NCBI RefSeq assembly: GCF_002236805.1
Contig: NZ_NIQA01000002.1
Location: forward strand, 176,783 to 240,782
DNA from: Pusillimonas sp. T2
GTDB taxonomy: Bacteria; Pseudomonadota; Gammaproteobacteria; Burkholderiales; Burkholderiaceae_B
Length of the DNA: 64,000 bases
Direction: 5' to 3'
Shown here: positions 44,979 through 56,734 of the stretch, one piece after another
Layout: every line of letters begins with the position of its first letter
How positions within the stretch are numbered: the first letter of the stretch is position 1
Translations under genes and position numbers: made by a program
The notes under the pieces: model-generated
Told to the model about the DNA's origin: nothing
Databases searched by the model: none
Seen by the model: only the letters and a program-made list of their open reading frames with translations

Positions 44979-46888
44979 TGCCCTACCCCCGCTGTTACAC
45001 CGCGACGATCGGATCGTGCATTCTCATCAGGCGATACGGGCTTGACGTAATCGCGCAACCAGTAATCGAAAGCTTTGCGCGCGATAGGTGCGGCCACGGT
45101 TGACCCCCACCCGCCGTTCTCGACAATGAGCCCGATGGCAATTTTCGGGTTTTCGGCCGGCGCATAGGCCATGAACAACGCATGGTCGCGCAGGCGTTCG
45201 TCAATGGCCTCGGCGTTGTACTTGGCACCGCGCAAACTGTAAACTTGGGCCGTCCCCGTCTTCCCGGCCGCCTGATAGGGCGCCCCGGCAAACGCGCGAC
45301 GAGCCGTGCCTTCGTTGACTACGCCCGCCAGCGCCTTAGTAATAACCGCCAGATTTTCGGGTTTAAGCGGCACTTTATGCGATGGTTCTGTTACGGTTTT
45401 TTCAAGCAACCCTGTCTGCGCATTACGAACAAGATTGACCAGGTGAGGCTTCATGTAAACCCCGCCATTGGCCAGCACAGCTGTTGCCTGCGCCAGTTGC
45501 AACAAGGTAAACGAGTTGTACCCTTGCCCGACCGCTACAGATACCGTCTCGCCCGCATACCAGCGCTGTTGCTCGGGTTTGCGAAATGCCTGCCGTTTCC
45601 AATCGGTCGACGGCAAGATGCCCTTTTTCTCGCCATCAAGGTCTATACCCGTCATCTGACCAAAGCCGAATTGCCGACTGAAATCGTGTAAGGCATTAAC
45701 ACCCATTTCGGGGCCCAGTGAATAAAAGTACGTATCGGAAGAGACCACCAATGCGCGATGAATATCAGTCGGCCCATAGGCCACAGACCCCGCATTGCGA
45801 AAGCGCTGACCACCAAATTCGAAATAACCCGGGTCTGAAATGCGTTGCGTTGGCGTACGCAGGCCCATCTCGAGTGCAGCCAGTGCGACGAAAGGTTTGT
45901 AAGTCGAGCCAATGGGGTAAGTACTGTAGAGCGGGCGATTGATGAGTGGGTGGTCGGGTGATTCGTTGAGTTCACGCCAGTTATCGACATCAATGCCGTC
46001 GATGAACAGATTGGGATCAAACGAAGGCGCCGACACAAAAGCCAGAACCTCGCCCGTCTGGGGCTCGATAGCCACAAAGGCGCCGCGTTTGCCCTTGTAC
46101 TCTTCTTCAATCAGCTGCTGCAAACCAATGTCGAGCGACAACACCAGATCGGCCCCCGGAACCGGATCATCACGATGTAAGGTGCGCACGGGGCGGCCTG
46201 TCGCCGTCACCTCGACTTCTTCAAGCCCCGTCCGGCCATGCAACACCGATTCCCAGGTTTTTTCTATCCCCTTCTTGCCAATGTTCTGCGTGCCGCGATA
46301 ATTACCCAGTTGGTCGGTCTCTTCTAGGTGTTCGAGATCGGCTTCAGAAATACGCCCTACGTAACCTAAGACATGGGCGGCAGTTTGCCCATGCGGGTAC
46401 TCCCGCACCCAACGCGCGCTTAATTCAACACCATCAAACTTGTAGGCGTGTGCAGCAAACCACGCGGCCTCGGTTTCGTTCAGATTATTGCGTACTGGAA
46501 CTTGCGCGTACCGACTGCTTTGCTGCACTAGCTGGAAAAATCTTTTACGCTGCGAGGGGCTGATATACACCAACGCAGACAGGTTATCGAGCAACTGATC
46601 AAGGTCTTTAACCTGGGCCGGCGTTACTACAAGTGTGTAATCGCGGTAATTGCGCGCCAGCACGACACCGTTTCGGTCGAGAATTTCGCCACGACGTGGC
46701 GGAATAGGTACGACTGCGATACGGTTTGCATCGGCACGGGCAGCCAACCCTTCGTAGCGTTCGACCTGCAAATGCCACAGGCGCGCGACCAACAAGCCGA
46801 AACACACCAGCACCAGCGCGGCAGCGACACAAAGACGCAGCAATAAACGGCGTTTTTGGGCTTGCGAGGTTATTTTGAATTCAAACAT
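44975..46888 (-). CDS. mrdA: Penicillin-binding protein 2 (elongation transpeptidase)
   Basis: In this 637-residue protein a single N-terminal membrane segment (about 15-38) is followed by the pedestal domain (PPRRGEILDRNGVVLARN) and the transpeptidase domain. The latter has catalytic S328-T-Y-K331, the SSD triad at 383-385, and KTG in AAGKTGTAQV. It crosslinks peptidoglycan during cell elongation, paired with RodA. It is coupled to rodA by a 4-bp overlap and lies 21 bp after mreD. Confidence 0.96.
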   Translation of the reverse strand: MFEFKITSQAQKRRLLLRLCVAAALVLVCFGLLVARLWHLQVERYEGLAARADANRIAVVPIPPRRGEILDRNGVVLARNYRDYTLVVTPAQVKDLDQLLDNLSALVYISPSQRKRFFQLVQQSSRYAQVPVRNNLNETEAAWFAAHAYKFDGVELSARWVREYPHGQTAAHVLGYVGRISEADLEHLEETDQLGNYRGTQNIGKKGIEKTWESVLHGRTGLEEVEVTATGRPVRTLHRDDPVPGADLVLSLDIGLQQLIEEEYKGKRGAFVAIEPQTGEVLAFVSAPSFDPNLFIDGIDVDNWRELNESPDHPLINRPLYSTYPIGSTYKPFVALAALEMGLRTPTQRISDPGYFEFGGQRFRNAGSVAYGPTDIHRALVVSSDTYFYSLGPEMGVNALHDFSRQFGFGQMTGIDLDGEKKGILPSTDWKRQAFRKPEQQRWYAGETVSVAVGQGYNSFTLLQLAQATAVLANGGVYMKPHLVNLVRNAQTGLLEKTVTEPSHKVPLKPENLAVITKALAGVVNEGTARRAFAGAPYQAAGKTGTAQVYSLRGAKYNAEAIDERLRDHALFMAYAPAENPKIAIGLIVENGGWGSTVAAPIARKAFDYWLRDYVKPVSPDENARSDRRGVTAGVGQ

Positions 46889-46909
46889 GTGATGCGTGCA
46901 AAGACGGCC

Positions 46910-47467
46910 TCAGGCCGTCCCCGACTCGACTTCATCGTGCAATCGATTGGGCAGGTAGTGCAGCAAAATGTAGGCAATGGGCCAAAGCGCAACCGTAAAC
47001 AGGGCCGACCAGAACCATGACCAACCTACCCACTGCCCCGCCAGCCAGGCGCTGATCAAGGCGTATACCGCCTCGGACACCACAAAAACAGGTAACAAAT
47101 GCAAGGCCTGCACAACCGCATTAAAACGGGCCAACCGGCGGCTTAACACCACGGTTCCGTATGCAACCAAACCATACACCAGTGCCTGCCCGCCCAATGG
47201 GCCAGCATCATGGACGTCCATGAGCAGGCCAAATACGAATGCGGTAAACAGACCAACACGCCGTGGTTCGTAGAGACACCAGAATGCAATAACCAGCAGA
47301 AGTAAGTCGGGCGCGGGCAGCCACAGGCGCCATGACAACAGCGAAACGACCCAGACCAGCAGAATTGAGGTCCACACCAGCCATATACTGGCTGGCCCCC
47401 CGAACGAACGGGTATCGAGTGGCTGCAGAGAGCTTAACGAACGAGGCGTTGTATTGCTAGGGCGCAT
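46910..47467 (-). CDS. mreD: Rod shape-determining protein MreD
   Basis: The start at 47467 (MRPSNTTPRS) is within the end of mreC, an 11-bp overlap; a longer start at 47494 is less likely. This 185-residue membrane protein has about five segments; PDLLLLVIAFWCLYEPRRVG is typical of MreD. It helps link MreC to the RodA-PBP2 pair in the elongasome. Confidence 0.93.
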   Translation of the reverse strand: MRPSNTTPRSLSSLQPLDTRSFGGPASIWLVWTSILLVWVVSLLSWRLWLPAPDLLLLVIAFWCLYEPRRVGLFTAFVFGLLMDVHDAGPLGGQALVYGLVAYGTVVLSRRLARFNAVVQALHLLPVFVVSEAVYALISAWLAGQWVGWSWFWSALFTVALWPIAYILLHYLPNRLHDEVESGTA

Positions 47468-48332
47468 TGTCACCCTCGGCATTGGCCGCAGCACGGGCTG
47501 CCTCGGTGCTTAAAACAAGAAAATGCCGATAACGCTCAGGGTGCGACGACGGTGTAACAAGCGCGACGGCAAAACCGCTGACCGTATCATGTCTGACTTC
47601 GTCGACGCGACCTACCGCCAGACCTGCCGGGAAAAGCCCGCCAATACCGCTGGTCACCAGCGTATCGCCCGGCTGAATATCGGCATTGGCCGTTAAATAA
47701 CGGACTTCAACCTTACCTTCGGGGTTGCCGCCAAAAGCAATAAGCCGCAGCCCGTTACGCACGACCTGAACGGGCACCGACACCTTATCGTCGGTGAGCA
47801 GCGCAGCTTCGGAAGTAAACGGCGTAACCCGAATGACCTGACCGACCACACCGCCCTCATCGATAACAGGCATACCCGGCGCTATACCGCTGGTCGTGCC
47901 TTTATTAAAAATAAGATGATGATTAAACGCGTTGGCCGGCTCGTAGAGCACTTCTACGGCAATCGACTGCTGCTGGCCCAGTTCGGTCACACTAAGCAAA
48001 CGACGCAACTGCAAATTTTCGGTGGCCAACTGTGCCGCGTGGCTGGACAGTTGGGCCAACTCAATGCGTTGACGCTGAAGCGCTTCTTTTTCGGTACGTG
48101 CCAGCGTGGCCGCGTTCATCCAGTTATCGACAAGCTCAATAACATCGCGCGGCGCCATAGCCAGCCTTTGAAAAGGATAAATGGCCACTGACACCACGCG
48201 TCGGACGGGATCGAGCACCGACCAGCGCGCATCGACAAACAACAAAACCAAACTAAGCAAAACCACAACCAGCAGACGAAACTCAGGCGTTGGCCCGCGC
48301 TTGAATAACCGGAGAGTTGCGTTTTGCTGCAT
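47457..48332 (-). CDS. mreC: Rod shape-determining protein MreC
   Basis: This 291-residue protein has one N-terminal membrane segment (about 20-40), a coiled coil (about 65-110, ARTEKEALQRQRIELAQLSS), then the beta-rich periplasmic domain with LIFNKGTTSGIAPGMPVIDE and GVVGQVI. It dimerises in the periplasm and activates PBP2/RodA. It sits 23 bp downstream of mreB and overlaps mreD. Confidence 0.95.
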   Translation of the reverse strand: MQQNATLRLFKRGPTPEFRLLVVVLLSLVLLFVDARWSVLDPVRRVVSVAIYPFQRLAMAPRDVIELVDNWMNAATLARTEKEALQRQRIELAQLSSHAAQLATENLQLRRLLSVTELGQQQSIAVEVLYEPANAFNHHLIFNKGTTSGIAPGMPVIDEGGVVGQVIRVTPFTSEAALLTDDKVSVPVQVVRNGLRLIAFGGNPEGKVEVRYLTANADIQPGDTLVTSGIGGLFPAGLAVGRVDEVRHDTVSGFAVALVTPSSHPERYRHFLVLSTEAARAAANAEGDNAP

Positions 48333-48355
48333 TGATCAAGGCCGCACCGTCGGTG

Positions 48356-49405
<1,050 letters not shown>

Positions 49406-49587
49406 TTAGTCGTAGATAGTTTATTAAAGCGAATTAATCAGCCATCGCGGTTTTGAAGCTTAGCACGCGCCCCACGGGCCCAATTAACAGAATTAGCCGT
49501 AAATGATAACTTATAATTCATTTTAGATAGGGCCAGATTATTGGCCCATTAATTTTTAGTAACCGATCCCTCTACCGGACAATTTCC

Positions 49588-49896
49588 ATGGCCATTACCC
49601 AAGACGACGTTACCCGCGTCGCGCGTCTTGCGCGCATTGCACTGTCAGAACCAGACAGCCAAACCATGCAAACCGAACTCAATGGCATTTTGGGCCTGAT
49701 CGAACAACTGCAAGCCGTCGACACCTCGGGTATCGAACCTATGGCGCATCCGCTTTCTGCTCACCAAGACATTGCCCTTCGGCTGCGCGAAGACATCCCC
49801 GCCCCCGCGCATTCGGCGGAGGGTCGCGATGCACTCATGTCGAACGCCCCGGCAAACACCGAAGGCCTGTTCCTGGTGCCCACGGTCATCGAATAA
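49588..49896 (+). CDS. gatC: Asp/Glu-tRNA(Asn/Gln) amidotransferase subunit C
   Basis: This 102-residue GatC (ITQDDVTRVARLARIALSEP at the start) ends with the canonical LFLVPTVIE. It is the small scaffold that wraps GatA and GatB in the enzyme converting Glu-tRNAGln or Asp-tRNAAsn to the amidated form. A short stem (GGGCCA/TGGCCC, 49530-49547) followed by AATTTTT lies 40 bp upstream and could attenuate. Confidence 0.95.
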   Translation: MAITQDDVTRVARLARIALSEPDSQTMQTELNGILGLIEQLQAVDTSGIEPMAHPLSAHQDIALRLREDIPAPAHSAEGRDALMSNAPANTEGLFLVPTVIE

Positions 49897-49916
49897 ACTC
49901 TTACTAAATGTTACCC

Positions 49917-51440
49917 ATGTCCACACTTCAAGAATTCGACAGCATCGAAGCCTTGCGTCAGGCCTTAACAGCGCGCAAAGTCAGCGCGGCCGAGCTTGCC
50001 AACGCTGCGCTCCAGGCTGCCCAAGCCCAGACAGGGCTGAATGCCTTTTTGCACGTCGACCCTGAACTCACCTTGGCTCAGGCGCGCGCCGCCGACCAGA
50101 TGCTGGCCGAAGGGCGAGCTCATCCACTGACTGGCGTCCCCATCGCGCACAAAGATGTATTTGTCACGCAAGGCTGGCGCACAACGGCAGCAAGCAAAAT
50201 GCTGGCCAACTACACCAGTCCATTCGACGCCACGGTCGTTAGCAAACTGGCGCTGGCAGGCGCCGTATCGGTGGGTAAACTCAATTGCGACGAATTCGCC
50301 ATGGGTTCGGGCAACGAAAACTCGGCATTTGGCCCCACGCGCAACCCGTGGGACACCCGACACGTGCCCGGTGGCTCGTCGGGCGGATCGGCTGCCGCCG
50401 TTGCCGCAGGTATTGTGCCTGCAACTACCGGCACCGATACCGGCGGCTCAGTGCGCCAACCGGCCGCCCTTTGCGGCGTCAGCGGCATCAAGCCCACCTA
50501 CGGTACGGTGTCGCGCTTTGGCATGATTGCCTTCGGGTCCAGCCTCGACCAGGCCGGACCAGTGGCACGCCACGCTAAAGACCTCCTCGAGCTACTCGAC
50601 ACCATGAGCGGCTTCGACGAACGCGACTCGACCAGCCTTGAGTATTGCGATGGTATCGCCAATGCGCCCGGCCGTATGCGCAACGAATTTACACAGCACG
50701 CCGCTCAGTTCGACGCCAACGACGCCAAGCCCCTGCAAGGCTTGCGCATTGGCGTGCCCGACGAATTTTTCGGTGATGGCCTAAGCGCAGACGTCGCGGC
50801 AGCTATCGAGGCCGCACTACAACAATACGAAGCATTGGGCGCCACACGCGTCAACATCTCGTTGCCACGCACCAAACTGTCCATTCCGGCGTATTACGTC
50901 ATTGCACCGGCCGAGGCATCCAGCAACCTGTCGCGCTACGATGGTGTCCGTTACGGCCATCGCACCAGCCAATACGGTGACCTGGCCGACATGACCAGCC
51001 GCAGTCGCGCTGAAGGGTTCGGCCCTGAAGTGATTCGACGCATCATGGTGGGCACTTATGTACTGTGCCATGGCTACTACGACGCCTACTATCTGCAGGC
51101 TCAACGGGTGCGCCGCATGATTGCCAACGACTTCCAGCAAGCCTTTGCCAACCAGTGCGACGTCATCATGGGGCCCGTCACGCCGACGGTCGCCAAACGT
51201 ATTGGCGACAACCGCGACGACCCGACCGCCGACTGGCTGGCCGATATCTACACCCTGGGCGTCAGCTTGGCGGGGTTACCGGCAATGTCTATCCCTTGCG
51301 GGTTTGGCGGTACCGAAGGCAAACTGCCCGTCGGCTTACAAATCATTGGCAACTACTTCCGCGAAGGCCAGATTCTGGCCATTGCCGACCGCTTCCAACA
51401 GGTCACCGACTGGCACCAACGTAAACCGGAACAAAAATAA
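49917..51440 (+). CDS. gatA: Asp/Glu-tRNA amidotransferase subunit A
   Basis: The start at 49917 ([17 protein letters not shown]) agrees with family N-termini; an ATG three codons upstream is possible, and neither has a strong ribosome-binding site. This 507-residue amidase has the Ser-cisSer-Lys triad: Lys in PIAHKDVF, cis-Ser in [11 protein letters not shown], and Ser in [12 protein letters not shown]. It releases ammonia from glutamine for GatB. The stop shares one base with the gatB start (TAATG). Confidence 0.95.
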   Translation: MSTLQEFDSIEALRQALTARKVSAAELANAALQAAQAQTGLNAFLHVDPELTLAQARAADQMLAEGRAHPLTGVPIAHKDVFVTQGWRTTAASKMLANYTSPFDATVVSKLALAGAVSVGKLNCDEFAMGSGNENSAFGPTRNPWDTRHVPGGSSGGSAAAVAAGIVPATTGTDTGGSVRQPAALCGVSGIKPTYGTVSRFGMIAFGSSLDQAGPVARHAKDLLELLDTMSGFDERDSTSLEYCDGIANAPGRMRNEFTQHAAQFDANDAKPLQGLRIGVPDEFFGDGLSADVAAAIEAALQQYEALGATRVNISLPRTKLSIPAYYVIAPAEASSNLSRYDGVRYGHRTSQYGDLADMTSRSRAEGFGPEVIRRIMVGTYVLCHGYYDAYYLQAQRVRRMIANDFQQAFANQCDVIMGPVTPTVAKRIGDNRDDPTADWLADIYTLGVSLAGLPAMSIPCGFGGTEGKLPVGLQIIGNYFREGQILAIADRFQQVTDWHQRKPEQK

Positions 51441-52894
51441 TGGAATGGGAAATTGTCATCGGGCTTGAAACACACGCCCAGCTATCGACGGCCTCCAAGA
51501 TATTTTCAAGCAGCAGCACCAAATACGGGGCGTTGCCCAACACCCAGGCCAACGAGATCGACATGGCGCTACCCGGCAGCCTGCCGGTGCTCAACTGCGG
51601 CGCTGTCGAACGCGCGATTGCATTCGGCCTGGCGGTGGGGGCACACGTGGCGCCGCGCTCAATTTTTGCGCGCAAAAACTATTTTTATCCCGACCTGCCC
51701 AAAAACTACCAAATCAGCCAATTCGAGATTCCGGTAGTCCAAGGCGGCGAGATCCGCTTCTTTGTGGGCGACACCGAAAAGACGGTGCGCCTGACCCGTG
51801 CCCACCTCGAAGAAGACGCGGGTAAATCGTTGCACGAAAACTTTACCGGCCCGCACGGCGAATCATCTACCGGCATTGACCTGAATCGCGCCGGTACGCC
51901 ATTGCTCGAAATCGTATCCGAACCCGAGATGCGTTCGGCGGCCGAGGCTGTCGCCTATGCCCGCACACTGCATAGCCTGGTCGTTTGGTTGGGCATTTGC
52001 GACGGCAATATGCAAGAAGGCTCTTTCCGCTGCGACGCCAACGTTTCGGTGCGCCCGAAGGGGCAAGCCGAGTTCGGCACGCGCTGCGAAATCAAAAACC
52101 TGAACTCGTTCCGCTTCCTTGAGCGCGCCATCGTGTACGAGGCCCAACGCCAGATCGAGCTGATCGAAGACGGCGGCAAAGTGCGCCAGGAAACCCGCCT
52201 GTACGATGCCGACAAAGACGAAACCCGCAGCATGCGAAGCAAGGAAGACTCTGACGACTATCGTTACTTCCCCGATCCCGACTTGCCACCGCTGGTTATT
52301 GCGCCCGAATGGGTTGAGCGCGTCAAGGCCGGTATGCCCGAGCTGCCGAGTGCCAAGCGCAAACGATTCGAGTCTGACCTGGGCCTGACCGGCTACGACG
52401 CAGCACAGCTAACGCTGGACCGCGCCTTTGCAGACTACTTCGAAGCCACAGCAAAACAACTGCCAGAAGGCCAGGCCAAGCTGGCCGCCAACTGGGTCCT
52501 GGGCGAAGTTTCGGCAGCACTGAATCGCGACGAAATCGGGATTGAAGCCATTCCTGTTTCAGCCGATGCCCTGGCCGGCCTGATCAAACGCATCATCGAT
52601 GGCACGGTGTCTAACAAAATTGCTCGTGATGTGTTTACCGCAATGTGGGCCGGCGAGCACAACGGCAATGCCGATGCCATCATCGAAGCTAAAGGCCTGA
52701 AGCAAATCAGCGATACCGGCGCCATCAGCAAAATGGTCGACGACGTTCTGGCTGCCCATCCCGCCATCGTCGAAGAATACCGGGCGGGCAAACAAAAAGC
52801 CTTCAATTCGCTGGTTGGCCAGATCATGAAGGCCGCCAAAGGCAAGGCCAACCCGCAGCAGGTCAATGACCTGCTGAAAGAAAAGCTGGGTTAA
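51440..52894 (+). CDS. gatB: Asp/Glu-tRNA amidotransferase subunit B
   Basis: This 484-residue protein opens with [20 protein letters not shown], the GatB signature. The tRNA-binding YqeY-like tail is at about 330-484. GatB activates the aminoacyl-tRNA with ATP and amidates it. The segment DVTG-equivalent [20 protein letters not shown] is conserved. It ends 4 bp inside the convergent pyrE gene. Confidence 0.96.
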   Translation: MEWEIVIGLETHAQLSTASKIFSSSSTKYGALPNTQANEIDMALPGSLPVLNCGAVERAIAFGLAVGAHVAPRSIFARKNYFYPDLPKNYQISQFEIPVVQGGEIRFFVGDTEKTVRLTRAHLEEDAGKSLHENFTGPHGESSTGIDLNRAGTPLLEIVSEPEMRSAAEAVAYARTLHSLVVWLGICDGNMQEGSFRCDANVSVRPKGQAEFGTRCEIKNLNSFRFLERAIVYEAQRQIELIEDGGKVRQETRLYDADKDETRSMRSKEDSDDYRYFPDPDLPPLVIAPEWVERVKAGMPELPSAKRKRFESDLGLTGYDAAQLTLDRAFADYFEATAKQLPEGQAKLAANWVLGEVSAALNRDEIGIEAIPVSADALAGLIKRIIDGTVSNKIARDVFTAMWAGEHNGNADAIIEAKGLKQISDTGAISKMVDDVLAAHPAIVEEYRAGKQKAFNSLVGQIMKAAKGKANPQQVNDLLKEKLG

Positions 52895-53562
52895 ACGCCG
52901 TATTTCTTGCGGTAGGCCGCGACAGCGTCGCGGTGTACCGCAAGCTCAGTGCTGTGCTCGATAAGCGCCATGATATCGGCGAGTGATGCAATACTGACCA
53001 CCGGCATGCCGTAACGGTTCGAGACCTCTTGCACGGCCGAATGCGGTGACAAGGCATCGTCAGGCCCCGCCCGCTCCATGCGATCGAGCGCAATAAGCAC
53101 TGCTGCCGGTTCGGCGCCTGCCGCCTTAATAATTTGCACCGACTCGCCCACCGACGTACCGGCCGTGATCACGTCGTCGATAATGACAACCTTACCCTTT
53201 AGCGGCGCGCCCACCAATACACCACCCTCACCGTGATCTTTGGCTTCTTTACGGTTAAACGCAAACGGGATATCGCGCCCTTGCATGGTCGGATGCTGAG
53301 CCAATGCCACCGACGTGGCGGTAGCCAACGGGATGCCCTTATAAGCCGGCCCGAACAACATGTCGAATTCAATGCCCGAGTCGACCAGCGCCTGTGCATA
53401 AAACTGCGCCAGACGCCCTACCGACAAGCCGGAGTTGAACAAGCCGGCATTAAAAAAATAAGGGCTGAGTCGGCCGGACTTGACCTTGAACTCGCCAAAA
53501 CGCAAAACGCCTTGCTCGAGCGAGAACCGCACAAAGTCGGTACGTGTGGTGTTTACAGACAT
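52891..53562 (-). CDS. pyrE: Orotate phosphoribosyltransferase
   Basis: The PRPP-binding motif [17 protein letters not shown] of this 223-residue protein lies near residue 125, and the orotate-contacting [14 protein letters not shown] lies near 72. PyrE joins orotate to PRPP to give OMP in pyrimidine synthesis. It is monocistronic, and its stop overlaps that of gatB by 4 bp. Confidence 0.95.
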   Translation of the reverse strand: MSVNTTRTDFVRFSLEQGVLRFGEFKVKSGRLSPYFFNAGLFNSGLSVGRLAQFYAQALVDSGIEFDMLFGPAYKGIPLATATSVALAQHPTMQGRDIPFAFNRKEAKDHGEGGVLVGAPLKGKVVIIDDVITAGTSVGESVQIIKAAGAEPAAVLIALDRMERAGPDDALSPHSAVQEVSNRYGMPVVSIASLADIMALIEHSTELAVHRDAVAAYRKKYGV

Positions 53563-53763
53563 GATGGACCTGGAAAATAAACGGGAAAAGAAACATTATC
53601 GTGCATAAGTGGCCTACCTTGCGCCACGAACCCTTTGCCTTCTTATAAACTGGGCACGTGATTCGACGCTGAACAGGCCAGCATCACAGGTAGCAGAATA
53701 ATTTTTTCTCTTTGCTTCACGGTTTGCTGTTCGCAGTTGCTCTTTTTCTTATAAAGGAAAACC

Positions 53764-54168
53764 ATGGATAACACCTGCACACTCTGGGCGCCCCGCGTTC
53801 TGGGCATCTTACGTATCGTCAGCGGCTACCTGCTGTTCTGGCACGGCTCGGCCAAGCTGTTGGGCATACCCCATATCGCCATGTTCGATAACCTGCAGCT
53901 TTTTTCAATTTACGGCCTGGCCGGCATTATTGAAATTGTATTTGGCATTTTGCTGTTTATCGGCCTGTTTACGCGATTTTCCGCATTCATTGCCTCGGGC
54001 TTTGCCGCAGCGGCTTACTTCATCGGCCACGTCGCACCCAAGGGCGACTTGCTATTGCCTATACTTAACGGTGGCGAAGCAGCCACGCTGTTCTGCTTTG
54101 TTTTCTTTTATATTATTTTTGCCGGGCCAGGCGCCTGGAGTGTCGACGGCTTAAGAAAGACAGCCTGA
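53764..54168 (+). CDS. DoxX family membrane protein
   Basis: This 134-residue protein has four membrane segments; LRIVSGYLLFWHGSAKLLGI and the EIVFGILLFIGLFTRFSAFI segment match DoxX/DoxD-like proteins. Members are inner-membrane proteins of varied or unknown redox role. TAAAGGAAA lies ahead of the ATG. The extradiol dioxygenase gene starts 37 bp downstream in the same direction, so they are probably an operon. Confidence 0.9.
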   Translation: MDNTCTLWAPRVLGILRIVSGYLLFWHGSAKLLGIPHIAMFDNLQLFSIYGLAGIIEIVFGILLFIGLFTRFSAFIASGFAAAAYFIGHVAPKGDLLLPILNGGEAATLFCFVFFYIIFAGPGAWSVDGLRKTA

Positions 54169-54205
54169 CACGGCGGGGCCCACCCCAAACTGCACGAGAA
54201 CCACC

Positions 54206-55003
54206 ATGACAATGCCTGTTTACTATATTTCGCACGGCGGCGGCCCCTGGCCTTGGATGCCTGAAGCTGCAGAACGCTACGCTATTCTGACAGCTGCACT
54301 ACAAGACATCCCGAACCAGTTGCCGCGCAAACCCAAAGCCATTGTCATGGTCTCAGCGCACTGGGAAGCCGACGGCGGCTTCTTAATTATGGGCAATCCG
54401 AAGCCGCCCATGTATTACGACTATTACAACTTCCCGCCACACACCTACGAAGTACAGTACCCTGCACCGGGCTCGCCAGAACTCGTCAAGCAGATCGCCA
54501 CGCTACTCGACCGCGCCGGCCTGCCCTGCGCCATCGATTCTGAGCGCGGTTTTGACCACGGTACTTTTGTACCTTTGGCAATCATGTATCCAGACGCCGA
54601 TATCCCGGTGGTACAGGTCTCCCTAGAAACGCATTTCGACCCAGAGCTACACCTGGCGTTAGGGCGTGCCCTTGCCCCGCTGCGTAACGAAGACATTTTG
54701 ATCATTGGTAGTGGTCTGAGCTATCACAATCTGCGTGAAATCCGCACGATTGGGTCTGAACCCTCGGCTCAATTCGATGCCTGGCTGCAGCAGGTCGTGG
54801 TCGAAGGCCCGGTGGCAGAGCGCAGCAATGCCCTTAAACAGTGGGAATCGGCACCCGCAGCGCGACGCGCGCACCCACGCGAAGACCACCTGCTTCCCCT
54901 GATGGTCGCAGTAGGCGCAGCCGAAAACGAAGCCGCGACCTGTGTACACCACGAGGTCACCGCATTCGCAAACATTACCGCATCCAGTTTCCGGTTCGGC
55001 TAG
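54206..55003 (+). CDS. Class III extradiol ring-cleavage dioxygenase (DODA/LigB type)
   Basis: This 265-residue protein has candidate metal-binding histidines in ISHGGGPWPWM (residue ~11), VMVSAHWEADGG (~52) and a late conserved YHNLREI (~177). The likely general-base histidine is in RGFDHGTFVPL. The family includes 4,5-DOPA dioxygenase and YgiD, which open catechol-type rings with non-haem iron or zinc. The physiological substrate is unknown. It lies downstream of DoxX and ends 4 bp inside the convergent hydrolase gene. Confidence 0.9.
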   Translation: MTMPVYYISHGGGPWPWMPEAAERYAILTAALQDIPNQLPRKPKAIVMVSAHWEADGGFLIMGNPKPPMYYDYYNFPPHTYEVQYPAPGSPELVKQIATLLDRAGLPCAIDSERGFDHGTFVPLAIMYPDADIPVVQVSLETHFDPELHLALGRALAPLRNEDILIIGSGLSYHNLREIRTIGSEPSAQFDAWLQQVVVEGPVAERSNALKQWESAPAARRAHPREDHLLPLMVAVGAAENEAATCVHHEVTAFANITASSFRFG

Positions 55004-56601
55004 TGGGCGGCGCTTGTGCGCTGCCACTGGCCCAGCCCATTCCCGTTTAGATACTCAACGACAAAGCCTTGGGCGACTTTACTGCCCGGCATTCGCTCAA
55101 ACTGAACTGACGACAGCGACCCCTTGGCTTCATTCTCGGACACTGGCGCAATAGCGAAGGTGTCGCCATCCCAAGGCTTGAGCTCTGCATTGAGCCCCCC
55201 GGGGCCCAAGGCCAGATACAACGACGGCCCCCGCGCTGTAATGGTAGCCGGGCCGTAATACTCGTTGTGATAAGTGCCCACATACCCGGTCGGGTCGCCC
55301 GCCGGCCGAACCGTTGCCGGGGGTAGCTGGCCCACCAGATCACCAACCGGCTCGAGCAAGCCCTGAAACAAGGGTTGATAAGCACTAAACCAGTCACGCA
55401 AAGGCTTGCCGTACTGAACGCGATCGGTAAATTCGGCGGCAATGCTTTCGGCGACCCCCACCGGACTACCGTTGGTGAGCACCACAATACCAACATTGGC
55501 CGAGGGCAGCAGACGATAGTGCGTACCCGTGCCCAGCAAGAACGCCCCCGAATGACTGACCAGCACACGGCCGTTCGGTTCGATACCCACGTTGAAGCCA
55601 TAACCATAAAAACCCGGGCGGGACTCAGCTGTGGCCATCGGCCCACTGAACGCCTGGGGTTGGGTCGCCTGTAAAAGCGCTTCGGCGGTGGCCAATTGCC
55701 GACCCTTGTACCGACCCGATGCCAGCATGAATTTCATCCAGTTCGCCATATCGAGCACGTTGGACGACACGCCCCCAGCCGGCGACTGCGCATCGGCATT
55801 ACGATCGTAAAGCGCCTGAAACCGACCATCCTCAAACGCATGTTGCGCCGCCCGATTCTGGCGCCTCATAAAGTCTTGATGACGTGCACTGCTTGAAGCC
55901 ATGTCCAGCGGGTCAAACAAAGCCGCCTGAATCAACGACTCCCATGGCTTGCCCACCGCCGTTGCAACGGCCTCGGCGGCAGTCGTCGTGCCAAAGTTGG
56001 CGTAGTGGTAAGAAGTGCGAAAGTCGTCGAGCGGCAACAAGTGCAGACGCGAAAGAATTTGCTCGCGCGAGTAGCCAAGGTCTTCGAGATCGTCTCCGGC
56101 CGCACTAGGCAAACCAGAACGATGGGCCATGAAGTCGCCGATAGTTGCTGTTTGACTAACGTAAGTGTTGGCCAGCCTGAAGCCCGGCAAATACTTGACA
56201 ACCGGATCGTGCCACTGCACTTTGCCCGCACTGACTTGTGTGGCAATCAACGCGCCGGTCAACGACTTTGACAAAGACGCTATAAGAAAGACCGTCTCGG
56301 GGGTAACGGGCTCTGGCTTACCCAACTGACGTACACCAAAACCCTGTGCAAACACGGTGTCGCCATTGTGGACCACCGCTACGGCTACGCCCGGCACCTG
56401 GCTACGGTCGATAATATTCTGCACAATGGCCGGCAATTCGGCCAACGCCTGCGTCATACCATTGGGGGCAAGCGCGACCTGGTCGAGACCGGGAAATAGC
56501 CCCACATTGATATGCGGTGACGCACTACGTGCGCTGAACGGCACTGCCAAGGCGGCGGAAAGCCCGACGGTTACCAAAAAATTTCGGCGCAAAATGGGCA
56601 T
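55000..56601 (-). CDS. Serine hydrolase, class C beta-lactamase/DD-peptidase-like, secreted
   Basis: The start at 56601 has AGGAG 8 bp upstream and opens a signal peptide (MPILRRNFLVTVGLSAALAV). In 533 residues the active-site motifs are S-L-S-K in LIASLSKSLTG (about residue 100), Y-A-N in SYHYANFG and H-S-G in LVSHSGAFL. The C-terminal ~130 residues form an extra beta domain (DUF3471-like, VGTYHNEYYGPATI). It could be a peptidase or esterase of the periplasm; true beta-lactam resistance is unlikely from family position. Confidence 0.88.
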   Translation of the reverse strand: MPILRRNFLVTVGLSAALAVPFSARSASPHINVGLFPGLDQVALAPNGMTQALAELPAIVQNIIDRSQVPGVAVAVVHNGDTVFAQGFGVRQLGKPEPVTPETVFLIASLSKSLTGALIATQVSAGKVQWHDPVVKYLPGFRLANTYVSQTATIGDFMAHRSGLPSAAGDDLEDLGYSREQILSRLHLLPLDDFRTSYHYANFGTTTAAEAVATAVGKPWESLIQAALFDPLDMASSSARHQDFMRRQNRAAQHAFEDGRFQALYDRNADAQSPAGGVSSNVLDMANWMKFMLASGRYKGRQLATAEALLQATQPQAFSGPMATAESRPGFYGYGFNVGIEPNGRVLVSHSGAFLLGTGTHYRLLPSANVGIVVLTNGSPVGVAESIAAEFTDRVQYGKPLRDWFSAYQPLFQGLLEPVGDLVGQLPPATVRPAGDPTGYVGTYHNEYYGPATITARGPSLYLALGPGGLNAELKPWDGDTFAIAPVSENEAKGSLSSVQFERMPGSKVAQGFVVEYLNGNGLGQWQRTSAAH

Positions 56602-56734
56602 ATCAGGGCTCCTGGGACAGGTGTGTACCAACCGGAAAGTCAGATGCCCATTAAAACGCCTTTAACCGTTGACCAACAAGCCCCCGAAACAAATAGGCCG
56701 CTCCAGCCCCGGAAGCGGCGCAGCGCAAGCGGGC

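Noticed and set aside
49530-49560. Terminator or attenuator before gatC
   Set aside because: The stem is only 6 bp and the T-run is interrupted. It may be chance in AT-rich promoter DNA.
55000-56601. AmpC beta-lactamase near ampG
   Set aside because: The motifs are those of the broad class C-like hydrolase family with an extra C-terminal domain and large size; there is no ampR next to it.
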